A program made the position numbers and the translations under genes. Below the pieces are notes generated by a model that was given only the letters and a program-made list of their open reading frames with translations, searched no databases and was not told where the DNA came from. Below are positions 33,269 through 45,598 of a stretch of DNA of 64,000 bases, in pieces. Each line of letters opens with the position of its first letter. Position 1 is the first letter of the stretch. Origin of the DNA: Salvator merianae (Eukaryota; Chordata; Lepidosauria; Squamata; Teiidae); contig QVOM02000101.1 of NCBI GenBank assembly GCA_003586115.2, forward strand, positions 26,270,901 through 26,334,900. The letters run 5' to 3'.

Positions 33269-35454
33269 TTTCCTAGTTTGTTTTGTTTCAGTTTGAACCA
33301 AGCCCCAAGAACATGTTTTCACAGGGAACAATGGAAGAGAGTCAAGGGGGACACCAGGCTAAAATTCTACATAGTTTGAGCTGGAGATCCCAAAAATGGT
33401 GTGTGGATCTGGAGGGACACTGGGAAAGCGTATTCCAAATTTTGGAGTGATTGGATGCAGCCTTGCTTTTTTAAGATGAAGCAGATGGGAGTTTTACAAA
33501 AGAATTCCTGCAAAATCAGAAGAAATGTCATGCTGCTTAGCAGAGATCTTTCTGCCACTCCTCCAGACCCACCTGCCAATTTTGGAGGCTCCATCACAAA
33601 GTCGGCTGCAGCAACTGCTGTGGCATGTAGGCTAGCAGAGTCACTGTTCTGTGTTGTTCTTGATTAAAGACCTGGATTTAAATATCTTTCTTGCTGCCAA
33701 GAACTCTTTGCTGTCAAATAGGAAGGGACATTCTCAAAGTATCAAGATATATGTTTTCTAGTGGCAGTCATTTTCTACTTGAGCTCAGGGCTGCAAGGGA
33801 CTTTTATCAGACTTTTTGGAAAGCACTGGCTTGCCTGAAAGCTTAGCTTGGCTGAACTGTGAGGAGGAAGCTGAAGAAGAAGACCAGCAACTGCTCACTC
33901 CTGACCACACAGCAGCCTTTCTTGCTCTGCAGGACTGATGCTTTAAAAACAAAAACAAAAACAACACTTCATTTATTCTAAGCCTTTTCCTTTTGTATTT
34001 GGCCTTTCGTATTCAAGACCATTTCTGCACTTACCTGGGTCAGATTGGAATTTGTGGGTCTGGAGCAACCAGGATTCTGGCCACAGAATGGTAGGATCAG
34101 CCCACAAAATGTCCTTGAAGTTCACGTGAGCTTTGGTTGGTGGCCTCCAAGGACTTTGAGGCTAGGAACAAAGATTGCTAGCTTCCAAGCCCTGGGGGAT
34201 GCATTTCAACTGCAGGTGCTATGAAATGTGTCCCCCACAGTAGTCCAGAACTGTGCATGACTCTTGCATTGAAGATCAGGCCCACTGGTACGTTGGTAGC
34301 AGTGGTGGCAGCAGGCTTTAAGCACTGGTGTTTGTGCCTCGCACAAAGTGCACCATGGCTGTTTGCGAGGCCTCTGGGCCTCTGTACTGCCACAGCAGGT
34401 CGCTACCTGCTGCCACAGTATGGAGGCCTGGAGGCCCCGCAAACAGCCTGCCATTACTCTCCTGGCTGCCTACATGTGGGTGCTGCAACATTTAGTGTGT
34501 CACATTTTTGCAGCTGGGGTGGGTTGGGGTGGGAGAAGAGGAGATGAAGGGTTGGGTGCAAGGTGGCACACATATGTTTGTATGTTTGAAAAAAAAGGAG
34601 AGCTAGGAAGAGCCCTTTTCTTCTATGTAAGGAGGCAGCTCTCCAAATAGAAGACCATCCTCTAGCATGTGGCCATCCTAGCTATTTCTCTGCTGAAACC
34701 CAAACAGCTTTTTTGATTACACAAATGCATCTTTTCCACTTTACTCCGTCCCTTAGGTATGAATGAAATGTGGTTGGGAAACCATACAACTCAACATTTT
34801 TGTTTGTTTGTTTACATCCCTGAGACATCAAAAATGACATTGCACTAAAACTTTATGGAGTTTTAGATATAGGTAACTATCTGAATACATACCTGAATTT
34901 TAAGATTTCTTTTCTCATTCAGCTATGTACTTATTATTTACACGTCTATCCTCCGTTATGCACTGTGGTCTCTATGTGTGTTACATAATTAAACTACGGA
35001 GAAACAAAATTAAAAACTGGTAAAAACAGTGCAATACACATGGGTGGAAAAGATCTGCCTCTTTAGCCAATCACAAGAAGAAATCTGTGATTTATTTTAT
35101 TTTGGTAGCTACCTACTTGCTGATTTTGAAAGGGAGAATTGCAAGGGAAAATTGAAAAGCAAGCAAGCAAGCAGGCAAGCAAGAAAATCTAGCAATCAGC
35201 CAAATTCTCTGAATCTCAGACAGAATCCTTCTGTCAGCCCCAAGTGTTTTCCTGCCACATTTGGAGGCTTTAGAGAGCCCCAGGTTTGGAGGTGAGAAAA
35301 AAGTAGCCCTGACTCTCCTACCAGGCAGGATGGTTAGTGTTACAATCAGGTTTGAGCTAGAACCCCAAACCTGGCAGATAGTGGACTCAGGGCTGGCAGA
35401 AATACACCTGTAAAGTGTCATGGAATTGGTTTTGCTTTCTTTTGATTTTATAGA
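33269..35454. other. Mostly unidentified sequence
   Basis: At 34017 GACCATTTCTGCACTTACCT resembles a family D terminus, but no right partner was found. An AAGC tetranucleotide tract lies at about 35156-35183. No gene is recognised. Confidence 0.45.
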
Positions 35455-35473
35455 TTTTTTTTTTTTTTTTTTT
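35455..35473. repeat. Poly-T tract
   Basis: A run of 19 T bases, possibly an old antisense retroposon tail. No element body was identified upstream or downstream. Confidence 0.85.
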
Positions 35474-35956
35474 AAGACTAAGAAAAGAAATAGACTTATT
35501 TAAACCAAGTTCAGTATTTAATAGGATTTATTGCTTGAATATTTCTATGACATACCAGAGAAGATGTGCTGTATGCAATACTGTTTCCTTCCGAAAAGAG
35601 AATGTCTAATTGAGTTAATCGTATGGCACTTCCTTGACCCCTCCACCCTGTTTCTTGACCCCATCTGGCCCCATGTCTTGGCCTCCTTACCAGTGCCCCC
35701 CCAAGCCCAGTAACCCCCCAGCCACCATTGGATAATAATAAATGCAAATAAAGCACATGTTACACATTCAGGAGCATCAGGACCACAGAAATATAACTCT
35801 AAAAATGTTTTATTTGCTTTGCACCACCTTCTGGATGAAATATGAATTGCAATAAATAAAATGAGTCTTCACAGACGAACATTTGTTGACTTACTATCAC
35901 TTTTGGTTGTCTTAAAAAACAAACAAAACCCCACACCTTTACAATCGATTTACAGC

Positions 35957-35959
<3 letters not shown>

Positions 35960-36037
<78 letters not shown>

Positions 36038-36038
36038 A
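35960..36038. repeat. (AAT)n microsatellite
   Basis: A clean AAT trinucleotide array of about 26 units. The poly-isoleucine frame over it is spurious. Confidence 0.97.
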
Positions 36039-36089
36039 TGAGAATCCCAAGCTGATCCTCGGCTAGACTTAGGCTTGTCAAACATGCTA

Positions 36090-36190
36090 TTTGTTAAAAA
36101 AAATAAATAAAAAAAAAAAAAAAAATAGGTATGCCATTTTATTCCTCCCAGTTTAAAAAAGAAAAAAAGAAAAAAAAGAATGAAAACTCA
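36090..36190. repeat. A-rich low-complexity tract
   Basis: Runs of A with scattered T and G (AAAT, AAAAG units); seen directly. Confidence 0.85.
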
Positions 36191-36956
36191 AGTTTAAAAG
36201 ACATAAAAACAAAAAACAAAAAATCAACACCACACTTTTAAAAAAGCTTCCAATTAAATAATCTGATTTTTTTTTTTTTATCCCTAAGAAGAGGAACAAT
36301 TATTGTAAAGACCTGTAGTTGCTGACAGCTTTTTGTTAAGTTGATATTTAAAATAATTTAGCTTTTCAAACACAAGCCAATAGGTAATAGATAATTACTC
36401 ACAGGAATATAGTGGTTATTTTTTATTACTATTTTAAAAATGTAAGTAATCTTTCTCATTATTGTAACCTGAATTGATATTTATTTTCTAATGGTGGTAG
36501 AAGAAAATAACTCAAATAGGAATGTGTCAAATATGGGTTTGACAAACAGGGTTTAGAGAGCTGGGCTGTTACATTCATTCACTAACAGTCTTGTCAACAA
36601 TCAATTGTACTTGTTTACTCACAAGTAGAACTGCAAAGTGGGAAACATACCCACTTTCTGCTCTAATAAGCACAGATGCATGTGAAACCATTTTACACAT
36701 ATGAATGTGCACCAAGACTCACTGCTCATCTGTTTCAATATCACATGCATGCACATTGATGTCACGTGTTCACACTGTTAACATATCCACTGCACTGCCA
36801 TCCTCATCTCTTTCCCAGACTCAGCCATCCCTGTTGGCTTTCATTGCAGATGTAGCCTTTCCCCTGAACAGGTGTTAACCTTTATATGTGCTGATAGCAT
36901 TCTGCTGGGAACTGCTAGATGCTTTGAGAACTCAAGGTCATAGTGGGATGATCTTA

Positions 36957-37211
36957 GATGGCCTCAAGATGCCACTTGCATATGCCACTACTTTTAGCTA
37001 TTCCAGGACAAAGCTCTTCTGGGATTATTTCTCTTTGCCCAGATGTGGTCAATATTCCACATTTTAGTATGTCACACAGTGACACAATACCTTATACCTG
37101 GGATATAGAGTCTATATTCCAGGACTGTATCAGGTCCACTGTGATCATATCTAGCAAATCAAATACTATTCCAAAATAATTATGGGGTTTTGGCTGTGTC
37201 TGGATGCAGCC
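36957..37211 (-). mobile_element. Family C MITE, copy C3, flanked by TTA
   Basis: Reverse orientation of the copy at 57809. The right end reads GGCTGCATCCAGACACAGCC-like on the minus strand; the left end GATGGCCTCAAGATGCC is eroded. TTA at 36954-36956 and 37212-37214 is the target duplication. At 255 bp it has the same length as the 57809 copy. Confidence 0.75.
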
Positions 37212-38496
37212 TTAGTATGGGCTGTGGGAACTAGGCAGGGATAGAGTGCTTGGTATATACTCTGTGTTGAATTGTACACTTTGTGATCTCAATATAAAAT
37301 AAAGCTGGCAAGTATGGTTAAGCTACTTCTGCCTATGTCCATTGAGTGAGGTCTGGGGAAGTAATTCTGGCAACATGCATGCCATCGTGTGCTCTGGGGC
37401 TGCCCACAAAGGGTCCTATAATGATGTCAATGACAAGAGCAGAAAGTTGGCACATGCTCCACTCTTTGGTTCTTCTGGCTAGTACTGAGTGCAGCCAATT
37501 ACAGCCAGGACTGCTAGTGAATGAACTTAACACTCCTGGGTCTTTAAATTGTTTGTGTTCATAGAACACACATTCAACACATTCATTTGCAATTATTAGC
37601 CTCTGTGCAATATTATTTACTGTCCATCTCTTTTTTTGGGTGGATATATGTGAAGATAGGTCTGTCAGCTCACCATTAAAAAACAACAAAAAATATATGG
37701 TTCGAGGACATTTTTCTGTTTCTTCAGCTAAGTGGCAAAAAAAGCAAGGGATAATTATCTCGTTCTAAGGTGGAAAGTGTAAAAAGCACCCCTGAGACTT
37801 TACCTCCACCCTGAGACATTGGTAGCATTTCCAAACAAATTTTGGATATTTTTCTTTGTTTTTGATTTTTAAATTCCAGGAAATGCAGAATTAATCCAAA
37901 ATTGAATTTACCTAGCAATCTCGCTCTTTCAAGTCTGTCTGAAACTTTGACCAAAATTCTCCTAGTCTTCATCTCCATGGGTAGGCGATAGAGTTTTTTT
38001 CCAGTAGCATCTTGTTTATTTCTGTTTTATTTTTCCTGGACTTTTGTGCATCAGGAAATCCAAAAACACTTCCAGATTAATTTCTACCAGTCAGAATTGT
38101 TGGGGTTAGGCTTTAGGTGTGGTTCCATGCATATCTTGGATATTCCTTTTTTATTTCCCATTTTAGACCACCAGAAGATCTACAATACTTCCAGAATGAA
38201 TTTATTGTGAAATATCTCTGCTTCCAAAAGAATGAACCAAAAGCTTCTGTCTTGACCACATGGATCAGGAATCAAGGGTATTTCCATATATTTCTTCTTA
38301 TTCCAGATTTCAGAGAGCTATGAAATTTAGAATAACTCACAGTTTGATTTTACTGTGACATTTCCCTGTTTTTCAGTCCATCCAAAAAAACTGACTGAAA
38401 CTCTCTGAGCCATAGCTAAGAACTCTCAGCAAAGGGCCCTTTGGTTTACTTCCTTAGCTACAGAAGTGTCCTAAGGGTTCTTGGAGGATGGAAAAA
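37212..38496. other. Unidentified sequence
   Basis: A loosely repetitive block at about 37780-38400 contains recurring TTCCAG, TTTCCCTGTTTTTC and AAATCCA phrases spaced 100-150 bp apart. No gene is recognised. Confidence 0.4.
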
Positions 38497-38859
38497 GGAG
38501 CATTTTCACACTTGCATATAGTGAGCATCAAGGATACTTACTAGTCAAGTACCCCTGCACCATGCAGAGACCCTTACGATTGGGAGCAGACTACAGGAGA
38601 CTGATTGCTGATTGCTCCTGAATGCTACCTCCGTGCCTGCACTATCACACAGCATTGCCTGTCACCAAGGCAGCAGCCTAAAGCTTCCTATCATGGCACA
38701 GGACACTAGCAGAATGCCAGCATTCACACTGTGAATGTGGTATCCTGCTGCTCGTCTGTTCTACAGCCTCACAGTGCAGACAGTGTCCACACTGTGAAGT
38801 CTGTTCCACTGTAAAACAGGAAAATTTCATGTTCTACAGTGGAAAGTGTGAATAGGTCC
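38497..38859 (+). mobile_element. Family B MITE, intact-ended copy
   Basis: Starts GGAGCATTTTCACACTT and ends with GTGTGAATAGGTCC, the reverse of the family terminus. The subterminal TAGTGAGCATC and the GGATACC/GTATCCTGCTG...CTACAGTGG blocks are as in other copies. The flanks AAA and AAG allow a 3-bp duplication with one change. Confidence 0.65.
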
Positions 38860-40268
38860 AAGGAAGAGGAAGAGTTTGATCACAGGTCTCACACAAGCAA
38901 CCACTTAATCCTTCTCAGTTTTTCCTCTTACACCAAATAACGTAGATATCAACTAAGCTATATTTGTAGGTATATTTTTTTCTGTGCTTGTCTGTATCTG
39001 TGCTGCACAAGTACCTATCAGGCTGTGGGAAATATTGCTTATTTATTTCTATTCGCAAAGTGAGGGGAAACATCTCCAAATCATGTGTCTAGGCTTACAA
39101 ATTTGTAATGTCTGTTGTGTCAGTGAGACAAGTAATTATATATGAATGCACAGTAAATTGAGAATGTGTCATTTTTCATGGATAAAAAGGGACTTAGAAA
39201 CAGGATTTGTTTTTGGGGAGGACTGAAACTTTATAGGAAAGTGTTATTTACTCATGCTGATTCATGGGCAAACTAATTTGCAAACATGCCTCTTGATATT
39301 TGAAATTGTAAATAACAAGGGATGTCTCCAAAAAATCGATTATGGATACATGAAACTAACAATTATGAAACCCCTAAGTTTCTTGAGATTATTGTACCAG
39401 CATATGTGGATTGTTATGATGAGTGTGGCACTCTAATATCAGATTGACCAACATACCTGATTCCTGTGTGGAGGAGGATTAATTTGGGTAATACTTACTG
39501 ATTCAGATATGGAACCAGGAGGTCCTGAATGGAATGAGACAGCTTGCAGGCACTTATTTATTTCTTCCTCATCTCTATGACCCAATTTCTGAATTTCCAG
39601 TACTGGTGGGCATATAATACTATTTTCTGCTCTTCATGTTATTTTGTGAAACAAATCTAGCACTTCCAGCCCAGATTTTTTTTTTTAAGTTAGTGATCAA
39701 AACTCACTGAAGGAATTCATTTAGAATTCACTCAGTCTTTGTTAATAGAATCATAGGCTGTTTTAAGTCTAGGCTGTAGACTGGAACATGCTCTAGTCTA
39801 TGCCACTGTTATCCACATGCCCACCTCTCTCAGTACAGCCTGTCTGCATCACTAGGGCATGAACTGGGATAGAATGCCAAAATGGTACCATATCCTGTTT
39901 CAAGCATGAACTTCTTTGAAAAGCTCCACAACTAGACCTTTTTGTATTCCAGAACATAAAAGGTGTGTTGAAGGCAAGTCCCATAGTCTAAAATATAACA
40001 GGGGACCATTTTGGTGGTGAACTAGGAAGCACCACCAAAAGTGAAACTGGAAGCCTGTGCATTGTTAAAATGGCCCAGGCCAGAACTGACAAAGGCCAGG
40101 AAGTTTTACTCCAGGCCTTCAAGGATTGAGTGCTGGCTTTAAAGGCTGGGTGGTGCCTTTGAAACTGGTTCTCAGGCCTGGGAAATCTCAGTGCAGAAAC
40201 AGCCATAGATGCTTATACTGTTTTGAGAACTGGAACATGCCTCCAGTTTTTGGGACTATCCCTAAAAC
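38860..40268. other. Mostly unidentified sequence
   Basis: At 40189-40201 CAGTGCAGAAACAGCC, followed by ATAG, looks like a family D right end, but the left end is uncertain. No gene is recognised. Confidence 0.4.
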
Positions 40269-40311
40269 TAAGGAGGAGGAGGAGGAGGAGGAGGAGGAGG
40301 AGGAGGAGGAA
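40269..40311. repeat. (GGA)n microsatellite
   Basis: A clean GAG trinucleotide array; the poly-Glu and poly-Arg frames are artefacts. Confidence 0.95.
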
Positions 40312-41109
40312 TTATAATAGAGTATTCTCTTTAGGACCTTCATTTCGTAAAGCTTTTAAGTTGAATGGGAGTGATCCCTTTCTCGTGATGTTCTCTGCAA
40401 TTCTTAAATACATGTGTCTGATCCACCTAAAGATCTGCTTTGAGGGAAAGAAATATAAAATAATAGTATTAGTAACTTTTCTCAATTACTTACTTATCCC
40501 CTCTTGGCAGTCAACAGTAAGTGGAGAGTCAGTGATTTATATTCATGGGTCACAGGTTCAATTCCTGACATATGAAATGAAATGAACACAGATAAGAACT
40601 GAGCAGCGGTCTTGAGAATGAAAAAATCCAGAGTTTTTATTGCTGCAACATTGTGACAGGTATTTTGTTTGATAAATCAATACTGAAGCAAATTACAGGC
40701 CATCTAATGCCAAAACTTAACATTAAAAAGGAAAATGAAAAAAAACAACCAGTGGCTAGATAGATCAATCTCCTGTTTACACAAGTGCACACACACATAC
40801 ATTCAAGTATGTATTTGCTTTTATCTGTCAAAATCTGTAATAATTGAAGGTGACAAAGGCAAAACTTTCAATTACAAAAAAACATCCCTTTCAATTACAA
40901 AATGGCGTTTGCTTGCTTAATGTAATTTTATTCCAAAGTAGCTTCCAAAATGTTATATTAGGCATGTTTCTGTCCTCCAGTTTGCAATCAAAGAAAGACA
41001 TGCCATAAGATGAAAGGGGTGAAATGAAAAGCTAATCTACAATTCTATTGTTCCTGAGTTGGATGGCTAGGCTACCTACTGGGGAAAGAAAAACAGAAGT
41101 CAGGAGCAT

Positions 41110-41530
41110 AAGGGCCTTTTTGTACTTACTTAATGGGATGACCCATGCTGATCACAGGAATGCCATGTTTGTACTCAGATGCTGCTGCATCATTCTAAAA
41201 GTTCTTGCTGTGGACAACTAAAAAGTTATCCATAGGCATTCCAGTGGCCTGGGGAATGGTCCAGAAAGGTGTCTTCACACTCTTCCGGCAGTTCAGCAGT
41301 GAGGAGGCATGGGCTACATGACTGCAGCTGTGCAGTCATTCACAGTGCCTGGCTGTCCCTGCAAAGCCCAAATCTTCTCCAAATGCCAGTTCAGCCTCTG
41401 CAATGGTGATCCAGGCAAGCCATTCATCCTTTTCGTGCTGCTGCTAAGAACAGAGATGTTCCAGCATGCAAATTGCAAATAACCAATAGCTCCATCTGTT
41501 CTTGTTCTTCACTGGTCTGGAATTGTCAGG
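41110..41530. other. MITE-like sequence, boundaries unresolved
   Basis: After TAA at 41105-41107 comes GGGCCTTTTTGTACTT, a family D-like terminus. A later GTCTTCACACTC and TGACTGCAGCTGTGCAGTCA resemble family B internal sequence. It may be two overlapping fragments. Confidence 0.35.
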
Positions 41531-41540
41531 TAAAATCTAA

Positions 41541-41947
41541 CATGGAATGGACCACACAGGGTGGACATCATCCACACTGTAGGGACTTAGACTTGAATAC
41601 CAGCAGGATACCAGCATTCACATTGTGAATGCTGGTGTCCTGCTCCTGATCTTCACCATGACAGCTGCCGGGGAGTGTCTGACTACTGCCATGGTGACCA
41701 GCAGCACCACATATTGTACAGATGTGATTGCATGATCATGCAGGTGCATCTATGGCATGCCGTGTGGCCATGCATTTGCACCTTGAAGCAGGCACAAATG
41801 CAGTTGAACAGAAGCAGGCTTGGTGCTCCTAGTCAAGTTGTGGAGCACAATTTAGTCTGCTTCTGATAGTGTGGGCCTCCAAAGTGTGAAGAAACCTAGC
41901 TAGTGAGCATCCCTAATGCTCACTAGCTTAAAGTGTGAACAGGTCCC
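41541..41947 (-). mobile_element. Family B MITE copy
   Basis: Shares with 26131-26546 the blocks ACTGTAGGGACTTAGA (counterpart of CTGTGAGATCCTGGA), ACCAGCAGGATACC, CACCATGACAGC, ATGGTGACCAGCA and CTAGTGAGCATC, and ends with GTGTGAACAGGTCCC. The left end (ATGGAATGGACC) has lost the terminal repeat. Confidence 0.7.
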
Positions 41948-42601
41948 TTGATGGTTTTACAATTTGTGTGCTATTTGAGATGATAAAATTCCCAATTATA
42001 GTTAATTTGCTGTATGTCTGTGATTGCTGGGTTAAGTTCTCAGGATGTGCCAAGACTGTGGCAAAATAATCATATGTCTCTGGACATGAGTAAATATTAT
42101 TTGTAACAAGGGGCTTGGTAAAGTGGGAAAAAAATTGAGGCAGAACAAATGCAGCCCTATTTTTGCTTGCCTTCAGTCAATGGCTATGCACATGGGAATT
42201 TAGACAGAATCCTGGTGCTGGTGTTCTGCGGCAGGATGAATGTGAAGACTAGTTCTGAGTGGTATGACCTTTGTCTAAGTACAGTCAAGGAAAGTGAGTT
42301 AAGAAAGGTGCTTAGTACAAGCAAGTGTACATGAGCATGCCTTGATTACTTTTAACAAAGTGTCTCTGTGTGCCTGTGTGCTGTGTGCTTACATAAGTAT
42401 GGATGTATAATTAAATCGACATTGTCAAAAAGGAGGGATGAATCTTGGGATTTATCCCAGTCGCTCTTGCTTCCTAGAATAGCTTTGCTTACTGAAGCTA
42501 ACTGATGGGAAATAAAAAAAAAGAGAGCTTCTTGGATGCTTGCCTGGCATAGATTGTTTCTGTTATAGGTATGAGGCCAGTTTCATGTTATGGCCACCAT
42601 A

Positions 42602-42628
42602 AAAAGCATCCTCAGAGAGGATGCTTTT
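42602..42628. repeat. Perfect inverted repeat, 12-bp arms
   Basis: AAAAGCATCCTC, a 3-base spacer and the exact reverse complement. In bacteria this would suggest a terminator, but in this vertebrate context no RNA function is implied. Confidence 0.85.
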
Positions 42629-42957
42629 AAACTGTCCTGCACGGCAGCTGTCACCTTGAGGTAAGCTGGCTTGCTAGATGAATTGAGCATTTCTCTTGGT
42701 GCCATAGAAAATGCCAAATGAAAGGCAAACTTCTTTTTAAAATGTGTGATCCATATGTTAAGTGATTAAACATTGATGATCTGTGCTGACATATGGAATA
42801 AACAACAACAAAAAGTTCGCTACATGTAGCTAAAACATGTGAACCAGTCCAGACACTTTTCTCCAGCACTGCTTTTAGAACCTGATTTTACAGGTTTAAG
42901 ATACTTTTGGAAAGCTTATTAAAGATATGTTTCCTTGAAAAAAGCATGAAACACAGA

Positions 42958-43199
42958 ACAGTGTTTCTCAAACAGTGGTCACCCAGATGTTGCTATCCTA
43001 AATATCAACTCCCAGCATTCTACTTCTAGCATTCCATGCCAGCCCCAGCTGGCCAAGACACTGAAAGCAGGTGTGTTTACACAATCATGCAGACACATCC
43101 ATGGCATGCTGTGTGGCCATGCATTTGCACCTTGAAGTAGGTGCAAATGCACTTGAACAGGAGCAGACTAGGAACATCTGGATGACCACAGTCTGAGAA
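42958..43199. mobile_element. hAT-like MITE containing a family B segment
   Basis: The left end CAGTGTTTCTCAAACAGTGG with CACCCAGATGT is mirrored at the right by ACATCTGGATGACCAC...GTCTGAGAAA. A left half with CAACTCCCAGCATTC matches the common vertebrate CAGTGTTTC...CAACTCCCAGAATTC hAT MITE. Between the ends, about 43070-43168 matches the middle of the family B copy at about 41725-41830 (TTGCACCTTGAAG) without family B termini. Confidence 0.65.
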
Positions 43200-43200
43200 A

Positions 43201-43699
43201 GGGACTTTTCACACTTTGGTTATGGAATGTTTGTCAGCAAACACTCCACAGTGTAATAGACCTTGCAGTGTAGAGACTGTCTGCACTGCGAGGTCTTGGA
43301 ACAGAACACCAGCAGGATACCATTATTTGCATTGTGAATGCTGACATCCTGTTGTTGTTCTGTACCATATCAGTGGCTGGGAAGCTTCTTGCCACTGCCA
43401 TGGTGACCAGCAATGCCACACAAATGCACAGGTGCAGCCATGCCATCATGCAGGTATAGGTGCATGTTCAGCCATGCCACACCACACCATGCAGGTGTGG
43501 ATTCACACCCAGAACACACTGTGCCAGGAGCAGTCCAATGGGTTCTGGTACAGCTGTGGAACATGATTTTGTGTTCCACAGCTAGTAGAAATTGGGAGCA
43601 GCTTAAGTCTGCTCCCCATTGTGAGGGCCTCCACAAAATGTGGAGGCACATGACTAGTGAATGTTTCTGATGCTCACTAGATTCAAGTGTGATCAGGCC
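43201..43699 (-). mobile_element. Family B MITE, full-length copy
   Basis: Left end GGGACTTTTCACACTT; right end GGCCTGATCACACTT on the minus strand. Both sides can be read with AAA (43198-43200 and 43701-43703) if the G at 43700 is a mutated terminal C. Contains the GGAATGTTTGTCAGCAAACA hairpin region and the CACTAG/GAATGTTTCTGATGCTC terminal hairpin region. Confidence 0.75.
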
Positions 43700-44002
43700 G
43701 AAACACTGTTTTTGTGTTTAGTAGTCTTTCAGTATGTTTTGTTAGGTTCTTTACAATTCAAATACCATTTTTCAGAAGGAAGGAAGAAGAGAAATGCTCC
43801 TGTAAATAGAAATCTTGAGTAACTGCCTCATATGTAGTTATACAGGTCACAGCCTTCTGCATTTTTATTGTGGCACTGACAAACAATTCAGAAACCATGC
43901 TGTGTTTGCTTTCTTGCCAGGATAACACACTTTTAGTACCTACTGATGCAGCTGTCAATATTCAGAGCAGCATAATTATAACAAGATGGAACTGAAAATT
44001 AA

Positions 44003-44347
44003 GGCCCTTTCCATACTTTTTTGTTTTCCTGGAACAAGAAGCCCCCTAATACACTTTGTCCATGTGGGATTAGCACTACCCTGGTCCTGAATTGTTCCAA
44101 AGGGTCCCTATCCCAGATTAGCTGTAGACCTGTTTGAAAAGGTATATAACTGTCCCAAGTAGTCTTGTTCCAGTCCAGCCTTTGATGCTTCCACACCTGC
44201 TATAGAACAAGGAAAACACCACAACCTGAACATCAAACCTTCCAAAGATCATTTTGACCCCCAGCACAGAGGTAGGGACACTTTGTTCAAAACTATTCTG
44301 TTCAGGCCCACCTTTGTACACCAAAATGACATTTGAGTGATAGGGCC
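44003..44347. mobile_element. Possible family D-like MITE
   Basis: Begins GGCCCTTTCCATACTT after TAA and could end at AGTGATAGGGCC before TAG. The termini are only roughly inverted and no second copy was seen. Confidence 0.35.
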
Positions 44348-44493
44348 TAGGTCAATTGCTGGGAGGCATGGGTGGTTCACTTGTATAGAATGGAACAGCT
44401 ATGGCATGTCTGCTTTGCTGCTGAAAAGATGGTCTCCCCACCTTTGTCATGCAGAAGGTGCCTCAACTTTTATCCCAGAACAGAGTGGTCTGG

Positions 44494-45598
44494 AAACCTG
44501 TTTGCACTTCTCCCTAGTGAGTGTCTGCATGTTCACTACCAAAGTGCATCCACATTTTGCGGAGGCCCATATGATCAGTAGTGGCTACAGTTTCTCCCGA
44601 TCACTACTACCTGTGGAGCACAAAACTGTGATCCACAGCTGTACCAGGAGCAGCTGGATTTTTCCCAGTATGCAGCATTTGCACCTATTTGCAGTCACAT
44701 GCCGAGTCCCCAGTCACCATGGCAGCAGCCAGACATTTCCTTGGCTGCTGTCATGGCAGGGCAGCCAGCATTCACACTGAGTTTTTGAGATGCTCCAGCT
44801 GTCACAGTGCAGATGGCTGCCACACCATGGGGACTGTTCTACAGTGGAATGTTTGCAATCAAAGGGCCTGTTCGCACTTTCCAAGCATGGAACAGAACCC
44901 CATCGTGCAGACACCGTCTACACAATCGGACCTGAAAACTCACCTGAGGCTGGTTAATGGCATTTGTGAGTGTGAACACCATTAACCATGCCTAATGCTC
45001 ACCATGACAGCGGCCAGCAAACGTCTGGCCACTGCCATGGCGACCGCAGGAGCTCTGTGCGCGCACGCGCGGTTGCAATGGGGCGCTACTCCATGGCAGT
45101 GGCCTGAGGTTTTGTAGTCCACTACGGCGGTGACCACCCTTCATGCCCGCGATTGGGCTCCGAAATGCCGGATGGGGCGCAGCCCCATCCGGCGCCCCAG
45201 GCCTGATTGCGGCAGCGTGGGCATTACTGGGGCCTCGTGCGGGCCTATTTGGGTCCACGCAAAGGAGTAGGCCCCATTGCCTATCATGCATTGTGTGATC
45301 ACATAATCACGCATGCATGGTGGGCGGGCTGATGGCCCAGAAGATGGCCGCCACCGTGGACAAGGAGGTAGGTGCAAACGAATCCTCAACTGAAGCTCAC
45401 TTTGAGCTTCAGGTGAGGATTCAGACACCTTTTTACTTGTCTGGCAGTAGTAATGATTGGCAGCGGATGAGGTCCACTGCCGGTCGTTACGGCCATCCTG
45501 TGGTGCGAATGCACTTGTCTAGCAAGCATCCTTGATGTTTGCTAGATACAAGTGTGAACAGGCCCAAACATTCTATGGTTGAAAGTGTGTAAAGGCCC
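44494..45598 (+). mobile_element. Family B MITE split by a nested element
   Basis: Outer ends AAACCTGTTTGCACTT and, on the minus strand, GGGCCTTTACACACTT. TGG at 44491-44493 and 45599-45601 is the target duplication. Removing the inner element and one AAA leaves about 400 bp, the size of other family B copies. Insertion fell within the GGAATGTTTGCAATCAAA hairpin segment near the right end, whose continuation CATTCTATGGTTGAAAG lies beyond the inner element. Confidence 0.8.
44864..45565 (-). mobile_element. Young long family B MITE nested in an older copy
   Basis: Left end GGGCCTGTTCGCACTT; right end GGGCCTGTTCACACTT on the minus strand, a near-perfect terminal repeat. AAA at 44861-44863 and 45566-45568 is the target duplication. 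CpG density is high (GCGCGCACGCGCG at about 45058-45071). At 702 bp it is the longest family B member seen, with no transposase frame. Confidence 0.85.

Noticed and set aside
35799..36050. Poly-isoleucine open frame
   Set aside because: It is the AAT microsatellite read on the minus strand.
41110..41530. A complete family D or B element
   Set aside because: Only the left end and isolated internal phrases match; no consistent right end or duplication was found.
42602..42628. Hairpin resembling an intrinsic terminator
   Set aside because: The window is vertebrate; rho-independent termination does not apply, and the T run after the stem is short.
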